64,000 bases of DNA from Perilla frutescens. Lineage: Eukaryota; Streptophyta; Magnoliopsida; Lamiales; Lamiaceae. The DNA lies in NCBI GenBank assembly GCA_026008535.1, contig BRKX01000015.1, positions 26,743,501 through 26,807,500 of the forward strand, in the 5' to 3' direction. Position numbers and translations under genes: made by a program. The first letter of the stretch is position 1; each line of letters opens with the position of its first letter. The notes under the pieces were generated by a model, which saw only the letters and a program-made list of their open reading frames with translations, had not been told where the DNA came from and ran no database searches. Positions 1 through 12,039 of the stretch are shown here, in pieces.

Positions 1-815
1 CAGTGCGGCTCCTGATAGGCTTGACCCAAAACCTTTGCACATGCAGACTTCTCTGAGGTACTTTGGTATTGCTGCGATGAACATCTTCTATTTATACTAT
101 GCGATATGGTCATTCGGATCTGAGGTTCCATTAAATAACTCCATAGATGGTAGGGTGAACTTCGACGACGTCTCTGTTAACCCTATTTCATCCATAAATG
201 GTGAGTCAGCAAAGCTATTTCGTATAGCCTTGCGGATTGGTAGAGGTACACCAGGAATTCGCATTATCATTACCTCGATACCAGCCAGTCGTTGCTCCAA
301 TTCACTTGGGTGATCGATCATTCTCTAATCGAATCCCTGATTGAACCTGCGCTGCTGTTCAACCCTTTCTTGCTCGAGGGTCTGAGGTCGGAACCTTTCC
401 TGTCCAGAAGCATGATACTTAAACCCTGGAGGTGGCCTTAGCGAGCTCTCCTTCATTTGTTGTCTGGCGTCTACCTTCTGCGCTGACGCACTAGTACCTG
501 CAATAAATAGATCAGTAAAAGTAACAGAAAGACGACGCTCAGAGTATATCGAATTTGGTTCGCCAAACAAATTGGTGGGTTTGATACATTTAGATGGCAT
601 GTGCTGTTATTGATGGTCAGATCTTCAAGTTTACTGCGGAGTGAAGCGTTCTCTGATCTCAGAAGCGCTAACTCTCCCGTGGTGTTTGCCATTTGATGTT
701 GTATATTCCTCAGAACATCAGCCAGTGACAGATCAACAATAGACGAAGGTGTAGCGGTTCGGCCATCTTGCTGGGGTCCTTTTCCATCTCTGCGACTCTC
801 ATTAGGCGTTGTCAT
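1..815 (-). pseudogene. Ty3/Gypsy gag, 5' part, broken, runs off the left edge
   Basis: Minus-strand reading from an ATG near 815 gives a polar N-terminus (MTTPNESRRDGKGPQQ) with a coiled-coil-like stretch. After frame breaks it gives a capsid-like segment with FNGTSDPNDHIA near 100-130, typical of plant Gypsy Gag. Directly after that motif two TAG codons appear (about 97-99 and 88-90) where related Gag proteins have Gln (HIAQYRQKMF), so CAG to TAG changes are likely. The coding continues open to base 1. It lies just inside a primer-binding site and LTR at 841-1380, so this is the start of a minus-oriented retrotransposon whose remainder is outside the window. Non-functional as it stands. Confidence 0.7.
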
Positions 816-840
816 TTTGTTTCACGAATAGATCGCTGTC

Positions 841-857
841 CCACGGTGGGCGCCAAA
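841..857 (-). other. Retrotransposon primer-binding site
   Basis: On the minus strand this reads TTTGGCGCCCACCGTGG, beginning one base inside the LTR end. TGG-initial sequences of this form are the usual tRNA primer site of plant Gypsy elements. It fixes the element orientation as minus. Confidence 0.65.
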
Positions 858-858
858 T

Positions 859-1380
859 TGTAGATCTGATCAGTCCAAAGTCGCGGTCAATCTGTGAAAT
901 AAAACCAGAAAAAATGTAAGAGCTAAAGACCGTCGGAGGGGTGACGATCGTTGGGTCTCCGACGCTCAAGTCAGAAAAAGAAAAAGAGTAGAAAACGATA
1001 AGATATGAAGCAATTGAATAATTAAGCCAGTGATTAGAAATCGAGAGAATGTCGTCCAAATCTGGAAAAACGTAGGGAAGAAGCCTGGATGTTGAATTGC
1101 CTGAGTGGCTGAGTGGAATTAGGGTATGATGTGAAGCTTGTGGGTATTTCCGCGTGTTCGTCAAATGAGGGAGAAGGTCTCCTTTTATAGAAAGAGGTAG
1201 TATTAGGGTTCACGTAAATTACGGGAGCAGTTGAGGCAGGATCTCATTTGTTTGATCACGTCAACCCTTCTAAGTAATGCGAACGGCTAATTCAAAGTAA
1301 TTCAAATTACCTAATCTTTATGAGATTGATCGATTAAATGACAATATTTAACCCTCATGGACCAGCGTAGTGGGCTGACA
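859..1380 (-). repeat. 5' LTR of the left-edge Gypsy element
   Basis: Plus-strand left boundary TGTAGATC abuts the primer-binding site, so the minus-strand LTR ends in CTACA. The outer boundary is uncertain. The sequence offers two candidates on the minus strand, TGTCAGCCC at 1380 or TGAGGG at 1357. The second LTR is outside the window, so length and target duplication cannot be checked. Confidence 0.5.
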
Positions 1381-1389
1381 AAAAATAGC

Positions 1390-1413
1390 CACAACAACAA
1401 CAACAACAACAAT

Positions 1414-1484
<71 letters not shown>

Positions 1485-1492
1485 AAAAAACT
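1390..1492. repeat. Compound (CAA)n/(TAA)n microsatellite
   Basis: About 20 CAA units with one interruption run into about 14 TAA units. It lies directly outside the LTR. The poly-Asn reading frame across it is not a gene. Confidence 0.9.
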
Positions 1493-2460
1493 TCCAAAAA
1501 ATGCAAGATTGTCGAAATGAACAATGTTTTATTTATAATGGTTCGAGTTGCACATCTTTAATTCACAAATTTAAAAATAAGATATAATTGAGGCACTAAT
1601 TAGACGGAATTGATGAGTATTTAATACAAATAGATAAATTAGAAAACTAAAATGATTGAAAATATGCATGATTTAATGAGAAAATTTCTTTCATATTAAT
1701 GTATTATTATTATCATTATTATAAATTATGATGACATATTTTCAGGATATGTTATTAAATTACTACAGTCACGTTAAAATATTTAAGTAATAATTTAATT
1801 AAAAATGATATTTTATCTCTCAAACAATTATTTTGACAAAATCATACTTGTTCATGTTTTATATAAATAGATATAGATATCGCTTCCAGTATTCAAAAAA
1901 TAAAATAATATTCTATCATTTATTCACTCACCTACACAAATTATATATATTATTAGTCTGTATTAGAAATATAATATATTTTATTCCTCTAAATTCTTAA
2001 ATAAGATAATAATTAAGGCACAATTAGAGAGAGGGAGAATGTGGTGCATAATTTATGTTGAACAATTTTTTTTGAAATGATTAGAAAATTATTTTATTTT
2101 ACATAATTAGTATATTAATATAATTTATTTTATATACATAGATATATGTTTTAGCAATAAAATATTTTTAAATGCATTATGATTATATATGCATATAGCC
2201 ATTTTTTAAGGGCTATATAGCAATTGGGTAAATCTATGCAAGGATGATTAATTGATTAATTAATTAATTGTGTACATGAATATTGATCACCATGTGTTTA
2301 GTCTTTATTTGTGATGTTTTATTATAGAAATTCTATGTCCTTAAGGTATGTGTTTCCATTGTTTTTGTGTTGTTATCTTCAATTTTGTTCGTTAGGTGAA
2401 TTATGCCAGATTTGCGCAAACTTCATGTTTTTGTTCCAAAAACAGTGATTTAATGGCATA
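1493..2460. other. AT-rich intergenic DNA
   Basis: No coding frame, RNA gene or clear repeat boundary seen. Scattered (ATTA)n runs near 2252-2270. Confidence 0.5.
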
Positions 2461-2494
2461 GAAATGGAAAGTCGAATGCCGAAAGCCTGGTGGG

Positions 2495-2695
2495 AAAGCG
2501 AACTGAAGACAAAACCGAAGCCACAATTGGTCCGAGCCCAGTCGTCGCGGGGTACCCAGCCGGCACTGGGGGGTGCTTTTGGCCAAAGAGCCCCCGCGAG
2601 CGCGGAGTCCTCCGCCGGTGCTGGGGCACTCCACCAGCACTGGGGTCCTCTACCGGCACTGGGTATCCCGTTTCCAAGGCTATTTTTCGGTAATT
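2495..2695. repeat. GC-rich segment with a repeated GGCACTGGG-like word
   Basis: In contrast to its AT-rich surroundings this block is GC-rich. It repeats variants of CCGGCACTGGGG (near 2550, 2615, 2632 and 2652). Both strands have spurious open frames because stops are rare here. Such blocks occur in the leader regions of some plant LTRs; I could not find LTR ends. Confidence 0.4.
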
Positions 2696-3795
2696 GCGGA
2701 TGCTTTTAGGTCTTAATAATCCTCCAACCACTACAGACGGAGGGAATGAATTCACTCGGAAGGAGAGGCTTGAAGAGGAAGCCATTCACCTTCCATCCTT
2801 CTCATCATCTATCATTCACCCATCTTTCACGATATTCATCATCGTTCCAAGAAGAAAAAGAAGAAGTAGGCTAAGCAGAGAAGAAGACGAAGAAGAAGGG
2901 ATCCAAAGCTCAAGTCGGGGTTGGTAGCTAGGCTTGCTCGAAGATCTCCATTTCTTTGGTATTCCTTTTTAGTTTCAGTTGATTTGTGGGGATTTGTCAC
3001 AAACATTGTCGAGACAAACACTATTGTGTAAGTTTGTATTTTATTTATCTTTTGATTTATGAGATGAAGAACTTATATAATTATTGTTTGGTATCTTGCA
3101 TGATGAGGGGCTAATTTCATACATTAGGGGGGTAGATAATCGATTTGGTTTCGATCCATGCTTGTGATTGTTGATTTCCTGTTTGATTGAATTGAACTTG
3201 TGATTGTTAGGTGTCTGATTAATATTCAGCATTGCTAGGAAATAGATGAGATCGATAGAAGATTCCATTGCCTGACTAGGGTTCTTTCAACGTTAGGTTG
3301 AATGGGTTCATATGCCTAATTGTTAATCTTTCTCGTATAATTTAGCCAGTAGGGGTTTAATGAATTAACGTGAGAGTAAATGAAGTTAATCCTCTTGATG
3401 GAGTCTATTATATATTTAAGGTTAACGAAATCAACTTGAATCGAGTTAGGAGAGAAATTAAAGAGAGAATCTACGCCCTAATGTTCGTTTTACAATCGTT
3501 TGATTCATATCTTTATTATTGTGTTGTTATTGTCTTGTTCTTGCTTACTTGAGTTAGTAGTTTTTAGTTCAAAAACTTCAACTCCTTGATTTAGAATGTT
3601 TAGATTCGTGTTTAAATTCGTGTATATATCCATGTGTGTAGCATAGAAAGATAATCACCTTATTAAGCTTTTCTCGAGAAACACGACTCGGGTTGACTCA
3701 CCGCCCTATAATCGTCCTCGTCCTCTTGCGGGTCGGTTCAGGATTTGCATGTGCAATCTCGATGAAATACCATGCTTGAGAATGAATGAATGAAT
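2696..3795. other. Unassigned sequence, possibly retrotransposon leader or LTR
   Basis: Contains a GAA-rich purine tract (2850-2900), then ordinary AT-rich sequence and a GC-rich patch at 3675-3740. No convincing protein or LTR boundary. It ends where the Copia-type LTR begins at 3796. Confidence 0.3.
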
Positions 3796-4872
3796 TGTTA
3801 GTTTTGTATACTTTTCTGATGATATGAATTGAAAGTTATTGCAGTCACTGTTTGCATTTAGATTATTTTATATAATTATTTTATGCAATGTTCAATATAC
3901 TTACATTATAGATGATATGGTGTGGGGAGACACACGGTAAGATCATATCATTAGAACCTTGTATTGTATTAAAGAGCTCACGGCTTAGATGGTCTTGAAC
4001 ACACCATCGGTACACCGTAAAATAATCTGATAAGTTAGTTTATCTTGACTAACTGATTGTTCTAGTACACTTGTTAGTGTATTGAAGAGGATCATGATAC
4101 TATTCTCTACCCTGACCCTGATAGTGAGAGAATAAAGATCCACAGAGTTCGGGTTCTGAACTCATGTTTGTTGGCGAGCATATATGTGCATTACTTATTG
4201 CTTTGACTTATCAATGGTGAGATCCTTTCATGGATCAATAAACTCGATATTTTGGGTAATAATAATGTATACATGATGTGTCGTGCAATATGCATGAGTG
4301 CCATGTCCTGGTGCGCCAGGTTGATAATGTTCTCTTGAGGAAACACAAGTTCATGTTGAAACCCTGCATGTGGAATTTATTCCGTATATGATAAAGCTTG
4401 TATGGAACTACTCAAGATTTTAGATATTAATTAATTATAGCTGTCAGAGGCTGACATAATTAATTAATGAACATTATATCTTAAACACGGGGAATGACTG
4501 AACTAAAGGAGAAAACATATTCGCAAATATGTATTAAATTGGTATGTCAGTATTACTTCTTTAGTGGAATAAAAGTAATACTTAATTTATTTAATTATAT
4601 CCTAAGTTTATTGGATATTGGAAATTAAATAAATTAGTGGGCCAATTTAATATTCTTCTAGATCCCTGTTGTAGCCCAAATAGACTGTTAATGGACTGGA
4701 TATGGAACTTGAGATAGAGGCCCAAACCCAGTAGGGTTAGGGCTTGATATTTTCGCGCACCTCTCTATATAATAAGGGGAGGGGGACGAAAATTTGGATC
4801 AATATAATTCAGCCCCTTTTTGTCTCTCAAGATATCCACAGATTCCATAACTCTATCAGTAGAATACAGCCC

Positions 4873-5758
4873 TGTAACACAAATTTTCGTGTATTTGAAT
4901 GAATAACGCGAAAAGTGTACAAGTAGATTTCTTCTTTGAATTAAAGTGTGATTGTGGTATAATCTCTGTCTTGATCCTCTGATTCTTCTCTTTAAAACTT
5001 GATCTTCAAACGGTCCTTGAAATCTTCAGAGTGAATTTGCCTCTTCGATCTTCTTGGACTTGTTGTTTGAATTTGATGACGTTATCCGGAGGGCCGACGA
5101 CCTTGATTCCAGATTTGAATGCTGGATTTGAGATGACTCTGGCGAAGAACGCGTTGCTTCCATGAAGAACGGCTTGAATCCTGTTAGAACACCTTGACTT
5201 TATAACGCTGTCTGGAGGGTTTGAAAACCTTAATTTCGGATCAGACGCTGGGTTTGAGATGATTCCGGTGAAGAACCCGTTGCTTTCCACGAAGAACGGC
5301 TTGAATCTCACTAGAATGCCTTGAATGCTGGAGAGAATTTCGTAGAGAATTTTCCTCCAACTTCTTGAGCTCTAAATTATATTTTCTAGTGTGTTTTCAT
5401 ATGATATGGAGACCTCTATTTATAGCTGCAGGAGGATTTAATTTAAGAAAATTTAGAGTTGGGCTTTTAGGGCTTAGATGGAGTGGTTTTGGGCCCAGGG
5501 CTTATGTGGCGCAATCTTATTAGTTTATCTTAATATGGAAGATCTCCATATTAAATATTTTATTTTCTACGCAGATTTGACACATGTCAGCTTCTCATTA
5601 GTCGGTAAAATCTATGTAATAAATATTAATTATATATCTATTTAATCTTGGAATCATATTTAATTTAATCCCAAAATATAAATAAAATATAATAAAATAT
5701 TTAATTCATTATTTTACACATGACATAATTAATAGGCAATAAATTTAATTTGCCTACA
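4873..5758 (-). repeat. 3' LTR of the 8-kb element
   Basis: TG...CA ends, 886 bp, same length as its partner at 12040. Contains an internal tandem duplication of about 118 bp (near 5085-5200 and 5205-5325, both with GGAGGG...GAAGAACGGCTTGAAT). Open frames across it are not genes. Confidence 0.9.
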
Positions 5759-5775
5759 AATTCCCCCTTGAGACT
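5759..5775 (-). other. Polypurine tract
   Basis: On the minus strand, AGTCTCAAGGGGGAATT immediately precedes the 3' LTR start TGTAGG. This is the expected position and composition for the plus-strand DNA primer. Confidence 0.55.
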
Positions 5776-5816
5776 TGTTCATTGGTGATTTGTCATAGAA
5801 ATGGACGGGTCTCAAA

Positions 5817-6265
5817 ATTTATTAGATAGTTTAATCTCGTATCTAGGAGTTCTTGAATTTAAAATTTGGAATTTTAAATTTATTAGATAGTTTATGCTCA
5901 TATCAGAGAGTTCTTGAATTTGAATTTTGAGTATCAAATTTATTAGATAGTTTATACTCGTATCAATGAGTTCTTGGATTTAAATTTTGGATTTTAAATT
6001 TATCAGATAGTTTATACTCATATCAAGGAGTTCTTGAATTTAAAATATGGATTTTAAATTTATCAGATAGTTTATACTCGTATCAAGGAGTTCTTGAATT
6101 TAAATTTGGAATTTAAATTTATCATATAGTTTATACTCGTATCAAGGAGTTCTTGAATTTAAATTTGGATTTTAAATATATCAGATAGTTTATACTCGTA
6201 TCAAGAAGTTCTTGAATTTAAAACTTATAATTTATCAGACAGTTTATACTCGTACGAAGGAGTCA
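5817..6265. repeat. Tandem array, about 60-bp unit, 7-8 copies
   Basis: Each unit carries AGATAGTTTATACTCGTATC followed by AGGAGTTCTTGAATTTAAA. Several successive units keep exactly 60-bp spacing (5821, 5881, 5941, 6001, 6061), then small indels shift the register. It sits just inside the 3' LTR of the 8-kb element. Confidence 0.9.
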
Positions 6266-6604
6266 GGGATTTGAATTTAAATTTAATCCTTTGAATTTGA
6301 CTTTGAAATTAATCCATTTAACTGAGTGAAGTTTACATTGTATAGCTTGCTTGTGTACACGTAATTGGAATTTTACAATATGCATAAGCAACTCCAAATC
6401 ACTTAAGGCACGTGGGCCCCATTCAACTTTTACTTGGTGGATATGGGTTGATTTCATGCCCAATTCTCTTATTTCACTTGGAATACCCATTAGTTGAATA
6501 AAATATGAGCCCACATGAGAATTTATTATTCTTTCAACCAAAACACAAAAATTCGACAACTCTTCTCCAATTTCGGCGAGAAGTAAGATTCTTAGCTCTG
6601 CCAA
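6263..6604 (-). CDS. Unrecognised 113-residue open frame inside the 8-kb element
   Basis: A minus-strand frame from an ATG at 6604, on the same strand as gag and between the promoter-like stretch and the 60-bp array. I recognise no domain. It starts MAELRILLLAEIGEEL and ends in the repeat array (NFKVKFKGLNLNSNP), so the C-terminus is repeat-derived. It could be a captured gene fragment or chance. Confidence 0.15.
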   Translation of the reverse strand: MAELRILLLAEIGEELSNFCVLVERIINSHVGSYFIQLMGIPSEIRELGMKSTHIHQVKVEWGPRALSDLELLMHIVKFQLRVHKQAIQCKLHSVKWINFKVKFKGLNLNSNP

Positions 6605-6639
6605 AAACTTCGAGGATTAAATCGCCACCACCCACTTAA

Positions 6640-6800
6640 TTCTCGAGAATGGAAAATTTCCTTGTGAGTTTTTGTACCTTCTTGAAACAATTAGACAAAG
6701 GAAATTTTCCAATCCTCACGAACAATCGACGCTATATAAACAGATACTCCCCTCCCCACCTTCATCAACAGAGGAAATTGATTAACAACGTCGCTTTTGA
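6640..6800 (+). promoter_or_regulatory. Promoter-like stretch inside the retrotransposon
   Basis: TATATAAA at 6733-6740 is followed by a pyrimidine-rich CTCCCCTCCCCACC leader, like a plant core promoter. It faces opposite to gag. GGAAAATTTCC-type words at 6651 and about 6701 form a short inverted pair. This may be captured host promoter sequence; inference only. Confidence 0.25.
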
Positions 6801-7329
6801 ATTTCTTCAGCCTCTGTTCGTGCTTGGTGATCATTGGTGAATCTCTGCCCCCATGTTCTTTAAATTTAATTCATAATTTTCTGCACACCATGTGTTTGAT
6901 GAATCATCTGAATGAGTGTCTGCACCCTTCTAACTCCTTTTTTTTTTCACAGGTATACAACAGGTATTGGCCTGCCTCTGCTATATATTTTTTTAATTCT
7001 TTTTCGCAAAACATCGGTTCGCACATAATCACAAACTAACCTTTCCGTGCATCGTCTTCTTATTTCAGGAAAGCAACCGACATCATCTTGTTGCATTGAA
7101 ACAGACATTGAGTTGCTGCGAAAAGTTCTTTTTTTTTTTTATATTGCTGCGTTTTTTTTAAAATATCATGCCTCTGCCTTCATGCTTTTATGTAATTTTT
7201 TTGGTTTACTTAATGTACATGTACATATGTATGTATGTTTGCATTGATTTGTCTTGCAACTAGTGATTCATGGCCCTTTTTTAGACAACAATATCTTTCC
7301 TATGATTTTGACTTTATTCATAAAGCTCT

Positions 7330-7665
7330 AAATCAAGAGGTGACTTCTCTAGGTGAATGATCCATTTTGATTTCGATCAAAAGGTGATTTCTCTAGAGAA
7401 TGATCCATTTGTGATTTCGATTTGACTTTAACTTCGACCAAGAGGCTACGAATCAAGATGTGACTTCTCTAAGTGAATGATCCATTTTGATTTCGATCAA
7501 AAGGTGATTCTCTAGAGAACGATCCATCTGTGATTTCGACTTGACTTCAACTTCGACCAAGAGGTTACAAATCAAGAGGTGACTTCTCTAAGTGAATGAT
7601 CCATTTTGATTTCGATCAAAAGGTGATTTCTCTAGAGAACGATCCATCTTTAATTTAGATCAAGA
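7330..7665. repeat. Tandem array, about 119-bp unit, nearly 3 copies
   Basis: Units begin AATCAAGAGGTGACTTCTCT and contain two related halves, each with GAATGATCCAT or GAACGATCCATC and TTTCGAT. It lies within the internal region of the 8-kb element. Confidence 0.85.
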
Positions 7666-7679
7666 TCAAGACTCGTAGA

Positions 7680-8050
7680 TATCAACTTCAACATGCTAAT
7701 GCTAACTTCGAACCAAACTATCTCAAATTGTAGCTTTACCTTCAACTTTGCCGCACCAAATAGTTGAAGATTTCAACCTCAACTTAAACGTTACAGGATC
7801 AGTCAACGAAGATTTCAACTCCGACTTGAAGCTTTCAACTTCAATTTCAACCTTGCGGCATTAGCCCGAAGATTTCAACCTAGCCTTCAACCTCAACAAG
7901 TAGATGTCATCTTCATCCTTGTAGCATTGACTAGATGAAGATTTCAACCTCCACATCCAGCTTTATCTTCAATTTCAACGTTGACCAGATGGAGGTTTTG
8001 ACTTCAAGCAATTTCAATCGGATGAAGATTTCAACTTTAAATAACGGGGA
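7680..8050. repeat. Degenerate short repeats based on GATTTCAACCTCAACTT
   Basis: Words such as AAGATTTCAAC, TTCAACCTC and ACTTCAAC recur about every 20-60 bases across the block. Probably an eroded satellite of the retrotransposon interior. Confidence 0.6.
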
Positions 8051-8550
8051 CTTCCACTTCAAAAATGTTCATAAGCTTTGTTCCACTTGTTACTTATTAT
8101 CTACTCCCTGAGTTGCCTTTTATTATGCACATCTATGAAGTAACATGTTTTAGTGCTTTGTTGAAATCTATGTGTTGCTTCTCCTTTGTTTTGGTTAGCT
8201 GTGAGCTCCAACTGTAATGATTCAACACAATTCATGACTAAACTTAGACAACATATAAGTTGCCTACGTACCCTTGAGAGAGATCAAGTCAAAACGTAGT
8301 TCAAAAGATTGATTTGTATTTTAGAGGGAGTGTCGTACGCAGTTTAAACTCATGCGGGTCAGGAGTGACTATTCTTTAACCACTATAGACAAAGTGGGTA
8401 TTTAATACTTTAACCACATAAAACACGTTTGGTGGGATAAATAACAGTTTAACCACTTATATTTAACTTTGGTGGGGTAAATTAGCATTTTAATCGCATG
8501 CATTTTCTTTTGGTGGTTACCGTACACAGTTATACTCATGCGAGTCAGGA

Positions 8551-8652
8551 GTTTCTTTTTTTCCTTTTTTTCTTTTTCTTTTTTTTTGTCTTTTTTTCTT
8601 TTTCTTTTTCTTTTTTTTATTTTTCTCTTTTTTTTTTGCTTTTTTTTTTTCA
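8551..8652 (+). repeat. Polypyrimidine (T/C) tract
   Basis: About 100 bases of T with interspersed C. On the minus strand it reads as a meaningless Lys-rich frame joined to the end of the gag-protease frame. Confidence 0.85.
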
Positions 8653-10710
8653 TGGACAATAGCGTTTTAAGAACTTCTCATTGATCGTCCTATCTTTTAC
8701 ACGATCTTCTGAAATAAGACAATAAGTTTCATTTGTGTAGAGTTCCTTTAGTTCATCAATGGTGGCCTTAACACCTTCTTCAATTTTTGGATGGGCCTTT
8801 TCGGCATCTTCTTCAGCAGCACCTTCACTTACAGTGATATGATGTGATGATGCAACTTCTTGACTGACTTCTCTAACACTTTTGAAATCAATGCATGTCC
8901 TCATCCTTCCATCTCTTTGTCGCACACAGACTATTTGTATTCTAACTTGTGTCTCATCAATAAGACCACTTGTGACCAGACGGTCAATTCTTTGACGTAT
9001 GGGACTTGGAATGATGTATGGCGTTGGATTCTGAACACTGCTAATTGCATGGTAGGATGATGCCACACTTTCTCTATCATCTTCAATATCTGCAGTTTGT
9101 GTTAAGATGACAGTTTGCATTTTAGCTTGTAATTCTCTTCCGCATGATATGGTTAGTGTAGTCTGTCTCTTCTTGCGGGATGGGACTAAGCTCTTGATTT
9201 CTTGTCTGCTGACAATCTTAGGAAATTTTTTTCTTTGATAGCATGTTCTTATATCCTTTATTTTGTTGCCGAGCCTCTTAAACACAGATACTCGAGCATC
9301 TTTCCTTCCGTTCTTAGGCTTTTTGCCAAGTCTTTCAAATGCAGACACTCGGGTATTCTTTCTTGCACTTCTCTCAACTATGTCTTCCGTTGACAGAGAT
9401 TCTTCTTCAGAAATATGATTGATGTTGGCTCTTCTAATTGCAATTCGAATGGGACTTGCTGGAATAAACCCCAATCCTACTTTGGTATTCTGTCCAACTT
9501 TTGCCACTAACTTCTTACTAGGATCGAGTACAGCTTTGTGTGAATCAACCTTCAAAGATGACTCTTGCATCTTAGAACTTCCTTGTGGATCATACCCAGC
9601 TTTTATAAGGAGTGTGAAGGCTTTTGGACCGAAGTTCTTACCAATTTCATTTTCTAAGATTTCTCCATACTCAGTGGCACTACCTTGACTTGGCCTCACA
9701 AATCCATCAAGTGGTGGCGGTGTTGGCTTTTTCATATCAATCTTTGCCAATGGCATTGTTAGCTCTTCCAATGATTCTTTTTTAGCCAGAGATGTCTTAT
9801 CTTCATTTCTTTGATTATTTGTGTCTTCTACAACTTTCATCAACTTTTTATTCGGAAGATAATACTTCGCATCAGCAAAGTGTGATTCAGACTCCATAAA
9901 AGGTTTATTATCTCCGATTATCTTCTTCACGACACCATCATGACAGTACTTGAGACATTGATGCCATGTTGAAGGAACGACCCCATTTTCATGCAACCAT
10001 GGCTGACCAAGAAGCATGTTGTATGACGTTTTTGCATCTATCACATGTAGCAATGCTGTTGAGGTCATATCTTCCATTGTCAGCTTCAATCTTATTGCGC
10101 CAAGAGCCCTTTGTCCTTCATGATTAAAACCTTGTATCATCATTCGGCTGCCTGAGAGTTCATCAGTGGAGATCCTTAGCTGCTTCAATGTGCACAAAGG
10201 CAAAATGTTGACTGCAGACCCTCCATCAACAAGTATTTTATTCACTCTTTGATCATGACTATAACCGCTCATGAATAAGGGAAGATTATGTGGGTCAGAA
10301 CCAAACTCTAAATCTTCATCAGTGAACATTATGGTAAATGTGCAGTTAGCAACAACTTCACTTGAATCTTTGTTGAGCTCTTTCTTCATTTCATCAATAT
10401 TCTCGTTATTTATCATATTGCATGACTCGAATATAATGTGCTTTGTTGTGGCTTTATCATCTTCAAGTGATATCATTCCTTGACGCGCTAACTGCATGAC
10501 TTTATCTTTGAAAATGAAGCAATCTTGTATAGCGTGTCCAACCAACCGGTGATACTTGCAGTATTTTAGGTCGCCAGTCCGTCCTGCTTCCTCCGGTCGC
10601 TTCATTTCTGGCAATTCAATGAGTTTTACCTTGATTAAGTCATCAAAGATTCCAGAAACGTCTGAGTCCAAGAATGGGTATTCTCTTTGCTGCATTTCTT
10701 TTAGAGTCAA
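8650..10710 (-). pseudogene. Retrotransposon Gag C-terminus and aspartic protease, truncated before RT
   Basis: A 686-residue minus-strand frame. Residues about 51-67 hold an eroded zinc-knuckle-like CKYHRLVGHAIQDC. Near residues 160-171 is ILVDGGSAVNIL, the protease active-site region; here D-G-G replaces the usual D-T/S-G, as in many plant Gypsy proteins. LLGQPWLHENGVVPST further on is the conserved post-active-site segment. Near residue 600, IDRLVTSGLIDE and RTCIDFKS resemble the very start of reverse transcriptase, after which the frame turns into unrelated acidic sequence and ends at the pyrimidine tract. No RT catalytic motif follows. It continues the gag of 10741-11976 after a small gap. 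The protein could still be made, but it cannot support its own transposition. Confidence 0.75.
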
Positions 10711-10740
10711 CTTTCTTCTCTCTTTGTTTTGAAGAACACT

Positions 10741-11976
10741 CTATTTTTCATTTTTGTTTACATCCCTTCTTAGGAGCTTCATGGGCACTACTTTCACTGA
10801 CATAGACTCTTCATTTGGGGTTTTATCAAATGGTTTGGCCCATTTCTTAAATTCTTGTCTTTCTTTGAATTTGTGAGACTCTTGGATCGGTGGTCCTTTG
10901 ACTCCACTAGCTGTCATACTCAACTCCATGTCATGAGCCCTTGTAGCTAAGTCTTCAAATGTACGTGGCTGGATCCCTTTCATAATGTATTGAAGGCCCC
11001 AATGCATCCCTTGCACACACATTTCTATAGCAGAAGTTTCTGACAGTCGATCTATACAGTTGAGGCAGAGGTTCCTCCATCTATTGATGTAGTCAATCAC
11101 GGGCTCTTCATCCCATTAGCGCGTGTTCGTGAGCTCTACCATGCTGACAATTCTTCTGATACTATAAAAGCGATTAAGGAATTCATGCTCCAATTGCCCC
11201 CAATTGTCAATCATATTTGGCTCCAGATCAGTATACCAGTCAAAAGCGTTGCCATTGAGTGAACAAACAAACTGTTTCACTAGGTAGTCATCATAAGTTC
11301 CAGCATTGTTGCACATTTCGATGAAGTGAGCGATGTGTTGTCTTGGGTTGCCTTTTCCATCGAACTGTTGGAATTTAGGAGGTTGTTAACCCGGATGCAT
11401 CTTCAGGTTGTCAATCCTCTGAGTGTAAGGTTTAGAGTAAGTCATGGATGACTAGGAGCTTCCTTCAAACTTGGTTTTGATAGTTCCCTCGATAAACTCC
11501 TTGAGTTGATCAATTTGGATGAAACCATCTGAGGAAACTTCCAGATTCTTGGTATACAGCTTTTTTTCTTCACTTGTCTGTTGTTTTGAGGATGCTTCAT
11601 CATCTTTATCTTCTTCATCTCTTTCTTATTTGACGACATAACTTGTTGGACCTTTACCCTTCCGGAGTCTTGAGATCTCCGCATCTTGATTTTGTATGTG
11701 CTTTTGCATTTCCTCAAACAATTTTGTTAAGTTTGCAAGTTGCTCTTCCATGGTTAAGGCATCTGTCATCAAGGCTGGTGCTTCGGGTGGGTAGCTTGCC
11801 CATGACGTAGAATCGTCTATCAGCTGCTCACCATTTTCTTCTATGCCAACAATGTGCGATTCTCCTTTCATCACAATAGTTAATTTGGAGGCCTCCAAAG
11901 CCTGTTTGGCCATATTTCGTGTAACCACCCCAACGCTCTTCATAGCAGCCTCAGAAGCAGTTGAGTTTCTAGACAT
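10741..11976 (-). pseudogene. Retrotransposon Gag N-terminal and capsid region, interrupted by stops
   Basis: Starts at the ATG at 11976 (MSRNSTASEAAMKSVG), just downstream of the primer site. The first frame has a coiled-coil-like segment EEQLANLTKLFEEMQKHI. After a break near 11626, a capsid core follows at 11316-11116 (LNGNAFDWYTDLEPN, LEHEFLNRFYS) and 11100-10741 (DYINRWRNLCLNC, EMCVQGMHWGL, RTFEDLATRAHDMEL), a conserved plant Gypsy Gag block. A TAA at about 11116-11118 falls between NTR and WDEEP where relatives have Gln, a likely CAA to TAA nonsense change. Gag is therefore interrupted at least twice. Confidence 0.75.
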
Positions 11977-12016
11977 CTTTAAATTTGGAGAAGAGGAGAG
12001 ATGAGAGGTAGAGATG

Positions 12017-12034
12017 GTCCCACCGGGCGTGCCA
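12017..12034 (-). other. Primer-binding site of the 8-kb element
   Basis: Minus strand TGGCACGCCCGGTGGGACC-like sequence starts five bases inside the 5' LTR. TGG at its start matches the CCA end of a tRNA; I do not assign the tRNA. Confidence 0.6.
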
Positions 12035-12039
12035 AAATT

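Noticed and set aside
1357..1587. 76-residue frame with a long poly-Asn run
   Set aside because: It is the (CAA)n/(TAA)n microsatellite read in frame.
5006..5311. 101-residue frame with internal repeats, and its twin at 12173-12544
   Set aside because: Both lie inside the LTRs of the 8-kb element. The internal protein repeat reflects a ~118-bp tandem duplication of LTR DNA.
5817..6265. 60-bp array as a possible CRISPR-like array
   Set aside because: Repeats are contiguous with no unique spacers, within a plant retrotransposon.
8402..8659. Lys-rich 85-residue minus-strand frame
   Set aside because: Translation of the polypyrimidine tract at 8551-8652; no gene signal.
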